A stretch of DNA of 64,000 nucleotides from Nereocystis luetkeana (lineage: Eukaryota; Sar; Phaeophyceae; Laminariales; Laminariaceae), in NCBI GenBank assembly GCA_031213475.1, contig JARUPZ010000026.1, positions 1,876,501 through 1,940,500 of the forward strand. Direction: 5' to 3'. Made by a program: the position numbers and the translations under genes. The notes below the pieces were generated by a model. It was given only the letters and a program-made list of their open reading frames with translations. It did not search any database and was not told where the DNA came from. This document shows, one piece after another, positions 1 to 32,900 of this stretch (position 1 is its first letter; each line of letters begins with the position of its first letter).

Positions 1-1000
1 GCGGGTCGTTCGCTGTCTGTCATTCCCGATTGTTCACCCCCCCCCCGGCTATCTTGCTCCTCAGGTGAGCCTGTTATTACCATTTCCTACATTTTTGCTG
101 GTGCACCAGACTGCAGTAGTACCGTGGCGTCGAACGCCTTACGAGTGTACGTCTTTCAACACTGCGATTAAAAAAACTCGCGGGTCGTTGCACGTTGTCA
201 CCGAGCACGGGTGTAAGCCCCCGGTTATCTTTCCTCTCGCGCGCGCCTCTTTTGCTATTTTGTTTTTGCTTTCGCGAGTGCGTGGTAAACCCTACCACGG
301 CGTCGACCGCCTTACTCTGTCGCCGCCTGTGTATGGGTCTTTCAGTATTGCGACAAGAAATCGCGGGGGTTTTGCAGCTCGTTGCCGAGCACTGGTGATC
401 ACCCCCCGGTCCTCTCCTCGCCCGTCTCTTTCGCTTATTTCCATCAGTAATCCCTTTTACAATACCGCGGCGTCCACCGCCTTACTCTGTCGCCGCCGCG
501 TGTATAGGGTGTTTTTAACTTTGAAACTAAAAAAACAAATATCGCGGTTCATTGCACGTCGTAGCCGAGCACGGGTGTTCATCCCCTCCTTCGTCCCTGG
601 CGGGACTCTCTGTTTTCTCCTTTTTACAAAAATTTCTCGCGGGTGCGCTATTTTAATGCCGCGGCATTGACCGCCTCACGCCGTCGCCGCGTACGTACTT
701 CATTTTTCAACGTTTTGTGCGACTGAACAAATCGTGAGGTTAGCCATTGTTGGACTGCAGTCCCGTTTCGGGGACAATCCACTCAATATCGGAAGTAGTT
801 TTCTTCCCAAGACAGGACCGCAGTACTAAGAGATTTTAGTTGTTGCAGGTTGTTGCCGAGCACGGGGCGTTCATCCCCCACCCCCTTTTCGCACCCCGTC
901 TTTTCATATTGCCCCTTAATTCTTGCTGGTGCGCTACACACGACAGGCCACGACGTCGATCGCCTTACACTCTGCGCCGCGTGCGTATAGGTATCTATAG
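1..1000. repeat. tandem repeat, ~180-bp period, five diverged copies
   Basis: Units begin near 1, 180, 361, 542 and 839. Each opens with a GCGGGTCGTTGCACG-like block and a GCCGAGCACGGG block, then a C-rich stretch, and closes with a GGCGTCGACCGCCTTACTCTG-like block near a GCGTGTAT block. The last unit is separated from the fourth by a foldback element at 739-838. Open frames through this stretch are shared between copies and have no protein character, so I do not call a gene here. Confidence 0.8.
739..838. mobile_element. foldback MITE family B, diverged copy
   Basis: Contains GGACTGCAGTCCCG with GGGGACAATCCACTC on the left and GACAGGACCGCAGT on the right, the same inverted arms as the better copies near 28.4 and 54.6 kb. 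It sits between units of the 180-bp tandem repeat, so it was inserted after that array formed. Confidence 0.65.
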
Positions 1001-1074
1001 TCCCTCGTAGTCCAATGTTTAGGGTATACGACTCTCACTCATGAGACCCGGGTTCAATTGCGCCGGCCAGGGAG
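1001..1074 (+). tRNA. degenerate tRNA-Glu(CTC)-like sequence, possibly a SINE head
   Basis: Resembles a tRNA-Glu read 5' to 3': an A-box-like TAGTCCAATGTTTAG, an anticodon arm GACTCTCACTC whose loop would place CTC as anticodon, then CCCGGGTTCAATT as B box. The expected T-stem partner is disturbed (GCGCCGG instead of CCCGG), and the acceptor stem TCCCTCG has only an imperfect partner, CCAGGGA. A run of seven or more T follows near 1080, as after a Pol III gene. The disrupted T stem argues for a pseudogene or tRNA-derived repeat rather than a working tRNA. Confidence 0.45.
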
Positions 1075-1397
1075 GACGCTTTTTTTCACAAGACACGAAA
1101 TTTGGACGTGGAAGTGTGGTGAGCTTATGCTTTCTTTTTAACAATCCGCCGGAGGAAAAACAAAAAACAAAAAACAAAAAACAAAAACAAACAGCTGTTT
1201 CAACATGGCGACAGCTAATCTCTAGTTGTCCGCCTATACGAAGTATTCTTCGGTGGGAGTTTTAAAAAAAAACACCTGCGAGAAACGTGATCACGGGGTG
1301 TCGCGGCGCGTCGTTCGTTGCGGAGGGACTGCGACGGAAAACACAATCGCGCGTCGCGCTCTGCTTTTCTCCTTTTTCAACGTTGGTGTCGGCGAAG

Positions 1398-22617
<21,220 letters not shown>

Positions 22618-23339
22618 CGAAGCATCCGTTTTTTGTTTGCTTGCTTGATTCGGAGCTAGGCGTGCTGGTTGTTTTCTCTGAGGACTGACGTACACGATCG
22701 CTGAGGCTATCATGTGCGAAGGGGGTGCAGGACGATACAGTAGATTTTATGTGCTCGACCAGGCGTAGTAAAACACGGGGTAGGGCGTGGGTTCATGGCT
22801 TGTCTTGGTGGGGGTCTTCTTGTGCAGGAGCTGTGTCGATATCAAACCCCCTTGATTGCGCTGTTGCATTCCGTGCGCGGTTGTGCTCCAAGGTGTCATT
22901 GACAGAGCAGACGCAGGCACTGCTGCTGTTCTCGCTGCTCGGAGACTTAGGAGTGATTCAAACCCACCAGGGCAGAACGACTATCATGTTTCTACAGTGC
23001 GGAATCGACCACGCCTCTTCGAACACCGCCTTGCTGCTGCTACGTCGATACGGGTGATGTTTATAGTTTTGTGCGCAGGGGGGTTTGAGCGAATGTTGTC
23101 AGGCAGTGCGCGCACACACACATGCTTCACGGCGGACTTAACCCCCGGAATATTTCGAGGGCGAGATCAGATCCTTTTCCCAGATGGGGCCTTCGGCCTC
23201 GATCTTCGCGGACTGGGCCAGGCTTCCACACTAGACAATGGTTGTTTTCTCTCTTTCTTCGTATTTTCTAACAAGGTTCAGGAAAATGGCGAATCTCGAA
23301 AATGCCCCGACACCTGAGCGCAGCGTGTTCCCGTCCCAG

Positions 23340-23560
23340 AACCCTTTCACATCTCCGACAGATCATCGATACCCACTTCATGATCTGCTGCAGCTCTGCC
23401 GCTGGTCGTGTGCTATCTACGTAGCTCATGGCGGGTGGAACCCCACAGTCTTCCTGATCTCGCACGTATGTTTGCTGGGTTGGGCCTGTACTACTACAAG
23501 CTGATCTTGCACAACAGACCTGGATGGCCTATCTGTAGATACATAGATCTCGATATGTCT
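23340..23560. repeat. family E copy
   Basis: CAGATCATCGATACCC, CTTCATGATCTGCTGC, the core TTTGCTGGGTTGGGCCTGTA and CTATCTGTAGATACATAGAT. Confidence 0.6.
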
Positions 23561-24120
23561 ATCCGAGGAGTGCCGAGGAGTGCAAGCTTTGGTTTTAATC
23601 CCCCGAAGGTGGCACCGGCCCCGGTTCGCGAAACAAACCCAGCTCCGTCAGACCTGGCACGGCTCAGGACAGCTATAATTCCTAAGAGCTTACTCTCAAG
23701 TTTTCCGTCTAGACTACAAGCAAGCATCTCTAACCACTACCAGGTAGAGATTATCGACCTCTCTTTTTCTTGAAGCCGACTCTTGATCCCGATTGTCGCA
23801 ACTTCTGCACCCCAATTATCGACCCCACGTTTCTCAATCCACTTTATACCGATCGATAAGCATGAGTCTCGAGAAATACTACAGTAAGAAAAAACGTACT
23901 ATACACAAGAAAGTCAGACCGGTTTTCATATTTACAGTTCAATAAGAAGTCCCAACGAGTACGAACACAATGCACACCGAAGCTACAGTAGTGTAGAGCT
24001 CATCCTTTCCCGGTCAAGATGTCAGAAATCCACAGCCGGTGCCACGCGTTCCTGTTTCTTATAATGAGTAGGGTGTGCTGTGCCACCAGTACATCGTTGC
24101 CACCGTACACTGGCAAACCG

Positions 24121-24233
24121 TTCCACCCTTCCGCGACCACTGATTAGCAGGCAACTGACGGGTGGTGGCAGCCCGCTACACCCTTCCGCGACCGCTGATT
24201 AGCAGGCAACTGGCGGGTGGCGGCAGCAACCAC
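24121..24233. repeat. tandem duplication, ~57-bp unit
   Basis: Two copies of CACCCTTCCGCGACC(A/G)CTG with TTAGCAGGCAACTG and GCGGGTGG. Confidence 0.92.
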
Positions 24234-24328
24234 AGAAGCGACGGTTTGTTGCAACCGTGTCGTGCACAAGTAAACGCCGGAGACGCGTGCACACAGCAGT
24301 GGATACGTTTACGGTACGCGACAGCAGT

Positions 24329-24545
24329 TAAGAGTCTCCTATTTCGGCCGAGGCTCGCGGCTTGTCGTGGCTTCCACGTTGAGCATAGGATCTTGAAGGG
24401 CTACTACTATTAGTAGATTCAGAATGTCGTCCCTTCTTAAGAGTCTCCTATTTCGGCCGAGGCTCGCGGCTTGTCGTGGCTTTCACGTTGAGCCCAGGCT
24501 CTTAAAGGACTACTACTATTAGTAGATTCAGAATGTCGTCCCTTG
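24329..24545. repeat. tandem duplication, ~109-bp unit
   Basis: Two nearly identical copies of AAGAGTCTCCTATTTCGGCC through TTCAGAATGTCGTCCCTT; few differences, so recent. Confidence 0.95.
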
Positions 24546-25316
24546 TCGAGCACAAATGCGTATCAAGGTTGCTAGCTGTAGACTCCTAACTTACGTAAAG
24601 TCTGAACAAGTGTCGCGCCTACGCACCAATTACCGCCATGTGTCTTCTGTATAACAAAATCCTACCGCTTGTACGTACGCTCGTACCCGTTTTCTGTCCT
24701 ACAGTACGAGTACACCTCAGGGCAGTATACTGCCGACCAAACATTAATAGCGCTTCCAAAAAATAGTACAGTATCTACATACCAGGTACCCCTGGTATGT
24801 ATGTATCATCTATGATATCCTAACCGTTCAACCACCACGAGGCCTGCAGCATTCAGTCGCCAACCTTCGCTGATCCAGTATGCGGCTCCAACGATCCGAT
24901 CGCTGTGACCAGACCGAGCCTTTGCTTTGCGTGAAGTATATCGATGGTTGCATCTCTCCGTTGCTGAGGGGGGTGCCTTCTCCGTCTTGCTCTCCGCATG
25001 AAAACTACTGTACTTCCCTCAATCACATTACCAGCAAACGTTTCGTCTTCAGACGACCGACAGAAGACCAAAAATGAGGCGTCTCATCCCACCCATAAAA
25101 TATACCGGTATCACTGTTATGGGTCTAAAACACAACGAACGTTCCTCGCCGCCAACCCGGACTTGCCTTTGTCGGAATGTTTTACAAGGATGTATTTGGC
25201 GAAAGCGGCGGGTGAAATCGGGATGATCGACTTTCATCGACTCGACCGGAAGGGCGTCTGATTCCACCGCTTTATAATTCGGCGCAATACCCCAAGTTCC
25301 TCCCGTCCCTTCGCCC

Positions 25317-25922
25317 ATGGTCGGTCCAACTCTAAGCGATAGCGAGAGCCGCCGCTGTGGGAATAGCGCACTTTCGGTGGGTTCACAAGCGAAGGTGGGT
25401 CGCTCTTGTCTGGAAACATTACCTACGAAACGTTTTCTTGTTTTTAGCATCTTGCAGAAGTCCCCCCCCCGACCCCCCACGATCACGAATGCGCACCTTG
25501 CTCCGTACGAGTGCATAGCAGAGTGCCACCCTCGGCCAAGATGGACTCTCCTCGCTCTCCGCCGTTCGACCTTCCAAATCCACCACCGTGTTCTTCGAGC
25601 GACTGTAGAACCCGCACTGGTCGTTGTCGGCGAGGAGTCTCTCGGTTCCGGCGAGGTGTTCTTTGAAAGATTGGGCATTCTGTTTCCTCCTGCGGCTACG
25701 ACAGTCGACAGCAGCAGTTTACGGTACCGCCTCTCCCAAGCTCGTGCCCGCGCGTGGTCGCCACTATTCCCCACACCGCTTTGTTCCGGGGGTATAGCAG
25801 TAGTGTACAAGAAGAATAAGAAGAAGAAGAAGAGTTGCCGTGCACCCTTCATCGCAATCCAGCTATTTGGTAGGCGGCCGAGGTGTCCGCAGACTCACAC
25901 CATCCGCGCGTGCTTGTGGTAG
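25317..25922 (+). other. unassigned open stretch, possible old coding sequence
   Basis: 201 codons are open on plus, and a 267-codon frame is open on minus across the same bases, so at least one is a shadow. The plus frame has a less biased composition around 25590-25730 (RATVEPALVVVGEESLGSGE). I recognise no domain and see no convincing splice links. Confidence 0.2.
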
Positions 25923-26830
25923 CAGCATAGCAGGTGGTTCTGTAGTATCTACCTCTCTCTGCTTTTGCTTTGTACTGCTGCTGCAGCTGCTGCTGCTGTC
26001 GCATCGATATGATTTCGTCATCACACCTCGTGGCAAAGAAGTCTGCATACTAACAACGATCGCACCTCCGTGCGAACACTGCGACCTGTACGTATGGTGG
26101 TACATTCTCGTGGTGAAGAATCCTGCTTAAAATCAACCCCGAGAAAAAGTTGGTGTGCAACCCGTGCAACTACTGTTTGCTGTCTACCTGGTACCTTGTA
26201 CTCGTACCTGGTGGTACTGGTACCTGGTCTATCAGTGCTTATAAAGTAGGTCTGCGCCGAGCACGCTCAGGAGGAGCTATACCCACGAGGAACATAACAA
26301 CACTGCTGACTTTGTTCCGTGTATCCGTGCGTTCGTCGTGGGTGCCCGCTTGGTAACTACGGAATGCGAGAGTAGTGAAGACCGAACCGTTACAGGAACA
26401 GGATACGTCGTACCAGGTACGAGATACAGGATACAGCATACTATATGTATATGATCACACAGGAACAGGATACAGGATACAGGATGCAGGATGCAGGATG
26501 GACGGTTGAAGGTTTGTCGTTTCAAGTTTCAAGAGACCAGGAGAACGGTTTCATGGCGTCTTCCTTCCAAATCTATGGAAACCCTTTTCCAGCGAATCAA
26601 TCCTAAATCCTAAGCTACGTTGCCTCGTCGCCTCGCACTCTAGCGTACGGCTGTCGGCCCTGCCACCCGCAAAAAACTGTTGGTTGTGCTGCCGTAACCA
26701 GTGTCAAACACAAGGGAACTCGAGACGGGCGCGTCTCTCCTCACTGTTAAGGGCACAAGCCTACGGACGAGCTACTCACTTTCCCCAGAAGCGACAGCAC
26801 AAGACACCAACACAGCACAGCAGCGGCACC

Positions 26831-26972
26831 ATGGGTCGTAAGCGAAGGCTGCCCGCGAGGGCACGGGAGAAGCTCGTAGGGGAGGAGGTGGCCACGGCGA
26901 TGGAGGTGGAGCAGAAGGAGAGCGTGCTGCAGGCGAAGCCGGACGACGCACTCTTCGTCGTGGACGCCGTAG
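26831..26972 (+). CDS. NOP53: NOP53 exon 1
   Basis: Start codon to GTAG/GTGAGA. Carries the basic N-terminus MGRKRRLPARAREK and the LFVVD docking motif. Ends one base into a Gly codon. Confidence 0.9.
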
Positions 26973-29900
26973 GTGAGAGAGAGCTGGAGACGGAGGCGGA
27001 GGCGGCCGCTTGTGGCTGGTCGACCTCTCATGTCCACCACATCTCCCTGTGTTTGTTGTGTGTGTTGTGTGGTATTTACTCGGAGACGTCACGACTGCTG
27101 GAGCATCGCTGGCAGCTGGCAGTCTCTTGAGACCCCTGTGAGCTCTTTGGAATGGAACCGTGATCAGTCGCAGTATTGTTGTTCAGGGCTTGCTACGAGG
27201 GTGGCGTCGCGTCCTGTACTTTGCATTTCTGATCTCTGAGATGACCGGGTGCCACAGGTAATTACGCCGCTTTTTCGTTTATATGTATACCCTCTCCTAT
27301 TAATACCAACAATGCTGCATGGCTATGTACATGGCTACCAATCTATAATATCAATGACAACCAAGATGGCAACTCAGTTTACAGCTCAGCAGGAAGTGCC
27401 TAACCAAGTACAACATCACCGGCCAGCCTCCGAAGGCATCGTGACATGCGGGGATATAATATGAGCGGCAGCTACAAGCAGCAGAAGCCGGGGCCATGGA
27501 AGGCGAAAAGGGATGGTTACGCTCTATGACCCATACATAGGCAGCAAGCAGTACCAACCACAACAGCACCAGCAATACGTACGTCCCAGTGTTGGGATGC
27601 TGCTCTCGGCTCTTGACGCAGTACATTTGGCAATAGGCAGTAGGACTGCCCTCGTGCAGACCTATCCTGTGTGCTGTGTGCTGCTGTGCTGTGGTAGTGC
27701 TGTGTTTTTATTCCCCGGGGTGGACTCTCTATATACATATAGCCTCAAGGCGGTATATATGATACTGGGATGGCAACATGACACCCTTACTGCTGTACGT
27801 ACTATTAATATTAATAGTACGGGGGACCATAGTTAATAGGATCTATGGTATACATAAAAACCCGTATATTTAACCATTTTTTCTTACAATATTTGGTCCT
27901 ATTAACTATGGTCCCCCGTAAGTAGCGTGCCTCACCTTGTCAGGTGCTTGTGTAACCGTATACTTCACGGTACCGGCATGCTTGCACTCTGCTGCCTATT
28001 GCTGTCTACTGCTGTCTATTGTTGTCTACTGCTGTCTATTGCTGTCTACTGCTGTCTACTGCTCTCTACTGCTGTCTATTGCTGTCTACTGTTGTCTATT
28101 GCTGTATACTGTCCACCACTCCGAACGGGAATGTAACGGCAGCTTGGTTTTCATACTTGTACCCCAACGGCCCTTTCCTTTCCTCCCAGAGCTTTAGGCT
28201 ATATCAATACCGTTACGTATACATGTTGTTTTATTGTGGCATACTGTTGTACCTGTAGTTTTATTGCGTACCAGGGAATGGTACTGCTCTTTCTACTCTG
28301 TCCGCAAATGTAAACTCCTTTTGATGTACATATTCATAATCAAACGGTACCATATATTTCGGACATAGTGGCACGATTATCCCTTCTGGAACCGCGGTCC
28401 CGTTTTGGGGGCGAACTACCTAGAATTATACTGCTTTGTCCTCAAAACGGGACTGCGGTCCTAAAGGGGTTAACCCCTTTAGAACCCCAGTCCCGTTTTG
28501 GGGACAAACTACTTGAAATTTGACTGGTTTGTCCCCAAAACGGGACTGCGGTTCTAAAAGGGTTAAGAAAGGAGACAAGTTATCTGGAGAGATGTATATA
28601 TAGCAAGTGTCGAGTCATGATACCGCTCGGTAGAAACCAAAGTACGGCAACAACGCAGCGACAACATCAGAGCAGCACACGCATCTTCCAGCAAGTCTTC
28701 TGGGTGTGAACCTACGCTTGCACCGAGCAAGCTACACCTGCCGACCGCGCCCATGAAACCCTCGCAACGAGAATGGCGATTGGTACCCTGTCCTCTCTCA
28801 GGGTGAGGGCAGCCCTGAAAATAGCTTCTCGTATGCCTCGTTACAACACCTCGCCTGAAACAGTCGGCGGGAGCCCAGCAGCAGGGTTTGGCCGTAACGG
28901 CCCTAGTGCGAGCGGTCAAACCGCCACACGCTCGACGGGTGAAAGCGTTTTCGTGATCCCCTCTCCCCACCGCCACCTCCACCTCCACCCGCACCCCCAT
29001 CCCTATCCGCACCCCCCCCCCCCCCCCCCCCGTATTTCCTACCCCAACCTCCACCTCCCCTACCCTACCCCTAACCCCGCTGGTGCTTCGTATATGCGTG
29101 TTCAGTGGTCAGGCGAACAGCAAATGAGTACCCCCCCAACCCCCAGTGTCTCCACACCATCCCCGCCCCCACCCCGCCCCCGACCCCTACCCCAACCCCC
29201 ACCCCGCATCCCACCCCACCCCACCCCCGACCCTACCCAACCCCACCACTGATCCCACTCCCGAGCCCAATCCCAACACCACCCCCCACCCCATGGTCGA
29301 CCCAACCCCGATCCTAACGTCCACCCCCGACTCCCGTCCTACCCCAACCCCGATGCTAGCGCTCACCCCGACCCCAGCCCTTTCCCATACCGTGTCCAGC
29401 CCCCCCCCCCCCAACCCGATGTTTGAGCGACGGTTGCGCAACGGCTTTTGATTGCGCCGCACGCATGCATCATATTTCGATGGATTTATTTATTTTATGA
29501 TCATTAAATATATATGTATATATATATATATATATATCTTTCAGGGTCTGGGCGCAAGCGGCACAAGCTGCGGAAAGAGGCGAAAGCGGCGAAGTTCGTC
29601 TCTAAGAACGAGAAGGCGCTGGTGGTGCAGAAGTACCTAGGAAAGGTGATCTACTGCCGTACGCTACGACATGTAGTGTTCTTATGTAGTGGAACAATAC
29701 TGCTCTCAGTGACAGTATTATTAACACGATCGTACGTTTTTCCTAGCGGTAGAAGGAACAGCAGTATTTGTTGATACTTTTCTGGTATGGTAAAGTATGA
29801 ATAGTATCGTCTCTAATCATCGAAAGAAGGTGGTGGGGTGGCACATGTACCTCGTGAAGGTGATGACCTGCAGCTGTGCGTTACGTCTTGTACTCGTGTT

Positions 29901-32900
29901 AATAGTACTGTGTTGCTGTCAGTAGCTGTTTTATCCCGTATTGAACTATTAATAGCAGTAGCAGGAGCAGTAGCCGCTGATATTCCGAGTAAATTGTTGG
30001 TATTGATAGTATCGTCTAAAGAAGGAGAGAAGCTGGTGGTGCACTAGCGACTGCAGCAGCACCTCGGCGAGGTGACCTACCGCTGCGCACTAACTACAGC
30101 GCGTATGAGCAGAACAGTACCGCTGTCAGCAACGGTATCAATAGATACGTTGGATTATCCCAGCAGTTGCAAGAGCCAAGAGCAAGATTTGCTGATACTC
30201 ATACTAGAGCAGTATCGTCTCAAGCATGGGCATGAGCTGGGCGTGCACGAGTACCTCGGAGCGTTCAACTGCGTTGCGTACAGCATGCTCAATCGTGCAT
30301 GACTGTTTTTTTTTTCTTCGCTATTTTGGAGCCATCATGCACTTCATCAGCATGTATCATACCAGGCGTGTCTCCTCTATTTTTGTTGGTCACCGCCTGT
30401 TTTGACAGTTATCACTTGGCAATCAGCCCATCCGGGTGCATCAATCTCTGCTTCACCCTTTCAGTACCGCAGTCCCATATGTGGGCACAAACCAGTCAAA
30501 TTCTAAGTAGTTTGCCCCCAAAACGGGACTGCGGTCCTGAGAGGGTTAACCTCCCTCCCCCCCTCCAACAAAGTGTGCCATGTTTTTGCGGCTTGATGAA
30601 AATATACAATACCCGATGCACATACTGCAAATGCTCATGTTCGACTCAGGGCAAACCGAATCCCGCGCAGCGCAAGCGCATTTCCGATCCTTGGGGCGAG
30701 GATAACGAAGAGGAGGAGTTGGAGGGGGCGCAGGCGGTAGTGGAGTTATCGAAAAAGGCGAAACACACAGCTTTGGCGTTATTGCCGGCTGCCGAGGGAG
30801 CGGGGACAGGGGATGCGGAAGGCGTCGTGGTGAAGAGGCAGGGGGGTGCCGCGGGGTCTGCAGCAGGCGCAGGCGTTGGCGAAGGAGGGGATGATTTTGT
30901 TACATCCCCTGCGAAGCCGGGGAAAAACGCCAAGCGGCCGGTGAGGAGGGTGGCGGGGGACGGGAGAAAAACGAGGCAGTGGACTTGGGTTGTGCTGCTG
31001 TGTGCTTCGTTTTTTTGCGACTGTCTTGTTTTTTTTTCGTTTTCTCGTCTTCGCTGCTGTTGTTCGTGATGGTGATGGTGATGGTGATGGTCCTGGTGCT
31101 GGTGCTGGTGGTGGTGCTGGTGGTGGTGTTGGTGATGATGCTGTTGATGATGGTGTTGATGGTGGTGATATCGTTGGTGGTATTGTTGGTGGTCGATGTT
31201 GGTGGTTTTGTTGCCGTGGCTGCTATTGCTGTCATGCTGCTGTTGGTGTTGGTGTTGGTGTTGTTGCTGCTGTTCGTGTTCCTCTCGGTGTGCTGTTGTT
31301 GGGGTTCTGGCCAATGCTGTTCCTTCTTGTCATCCCTGCTCTTGCGTCGGCACGGTTCCTGCTAATGTTTTCTCCTTTCCCTGTTAGTATCCCTTTGTCA
31401 CAGAGTTGTTTCTTGTTTCTTGTTCTTGGAGAAGTGTTGCTCTTTTCTCGTCCCTGTCTCTTGTTTTGGGTGTTGCGGTGCTTGCTTCAAACGCTCTGTC
31501 GCTGTTTTTGTTTCGTTCTTCAGTTCGACACACCTCTGGCCCGCCCTTCGATCACCGTTCTCTCTCCCTCCCTCCCTCCCTCCCTCCCTCCCTCCCTCCC
31601 TCTCCCCCCCCCCCGCCCATCACCCTCCCTCCCACCGCCACCTCACCATCAACTCCCTTTCTCTTGCCCTCCAACAGAAACCAAAAACCAGAGACCTGGC
31701 GAAGCTGGGCGTGTGCCACCCGGGCCAGTCGTACAACCCTACCGAGGATGATCATGACGATGTAATCGCGAGCGCCATCGCGGTGGAGCTGAAGAGGCAG
31801 GAGGCTGTGGAGGATGAGCAAAGGCCCTTGGCCATGGGGATGTCGAAGGAGACCCTGGCCCTCATGACGGAGGAGGATGAGGAGGTGAGAGGATGAGTGC
31901 TGTATAGAGGAGGGGTTGGTTTGGGTTTTTTTTTTCGCGGTTTTCAGGTTTTAGTAAGTTATAAACAAAAACACAGCTGTCAGCTGTGAGATCGATTGTT
32001 CGAAGCTCCTTTCGGCTTTTGGTTTTCGGTGATTTTAGAGGGTATGGTATGGTATGAGAATGGTTGCGGTGTTGTCTGGTTTGGTTTTGGTTGGTTTGGT
32101 TTGGTTTATTGATGGATGGTTTCACGTTCGCTCGATTTGGTTATTTTATCTTGGGGTGCTTGATGTTCCCTTTTGCCTTGTCTCGCTTTTGATGTTGTTG
32201 CATGTCTTGTACTTTCCTTTCGTTTTCGTGTGTCACCTTATCTCATTTTGGTTCATGTAATCTCATCTTATTACTTTGTCTCATCGTATCTCCTTTCGTA
32301 AGATATTATCCGAGTACATCTTACACTACATTACCGTGTACCTTTACAGTCACACTATATAGTTTTGTCCTGTCTTGTCGTGTATTGGCTTGTCTTGCCT
32401 TTTCATGACTTACGTTATGTTTTCTTGTCTCGTATCATCTCATCTAATATTCTAAGCTTTTGCTCATTCGAATCTTATCTTAGGGAGAAGAATCTTCCGA
32501 CGAGGAAGACGACGGCCGCGAGGTCCTCTCCCTGGGCAAGCCGACGCCAGCCACGGGGAAACTGACGCGCGCGCAACGCAACAAGCAGAAGAGAGTCAAG
32601 GAGGCTCAGTACGAGCTGGCTGTCCGAAGACAAAAGAAGGCCATGACCAAATCCATCGACCAGTGAGTGAACGAAAAAGAGGGGACAGGGGGGGGGGGGG
32701 GCATGTCATGCATGCCCGTTTTTTGTGTGACCCAAGTACACCTTTGCACCCTCACAGTCCCGGAACGTAAGACTCGTCGGGTTTTTTTTTTTCACCGACG
32801 GGGCAGGCATTGCTTGCTTGCTTGCACCGAGCGCGTGAGGTGTAAGGCGAGTCGCATGAAGGGTGGCCTGCCTCCTACTAAGAGGGACGGGACATGTACC

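Larger units (their letters stand above)
22618..26830. other. intergenic region between the kinase-like gene and NOP53
   Basis: No recognisable gene. It holds a family E copy, two tandem duplications, TACCWGGTA words near 23738, 24779, 26188 and 26410, and an open stretch on both strands at about 25050-25920. In that stretch the plus frame reads balanced residues (EPALVVVGEESLGSGEVFFE) but matches nothing I know. The NOP53 promoter must lie at the right end; I see no clear core element. Confidence 0.6.

Noticed and set aside
1-1000. 201-codon frame from 65
   Set aside because: Runs across several units of the 180-bp tandem repeat; no splice or domain support.
25049-25852. 267-codon minus frame
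   Set aside because: Arg/Ser-biased composition typical of an antisense shadow; no domain recognised.
29838-30047. Extra NOP53 exon between exons 2 and 3
   Set aside because: The similarity to exon 2 is explained by decayed tandem copies; the frames carry stops, and exon 2 joins exon 3 in phase.
30646-31314. 222-codon minus frame with His/Gln repeats
   Set aside because: Antisense of NOP53 exon 3 and a GGTGAT array.
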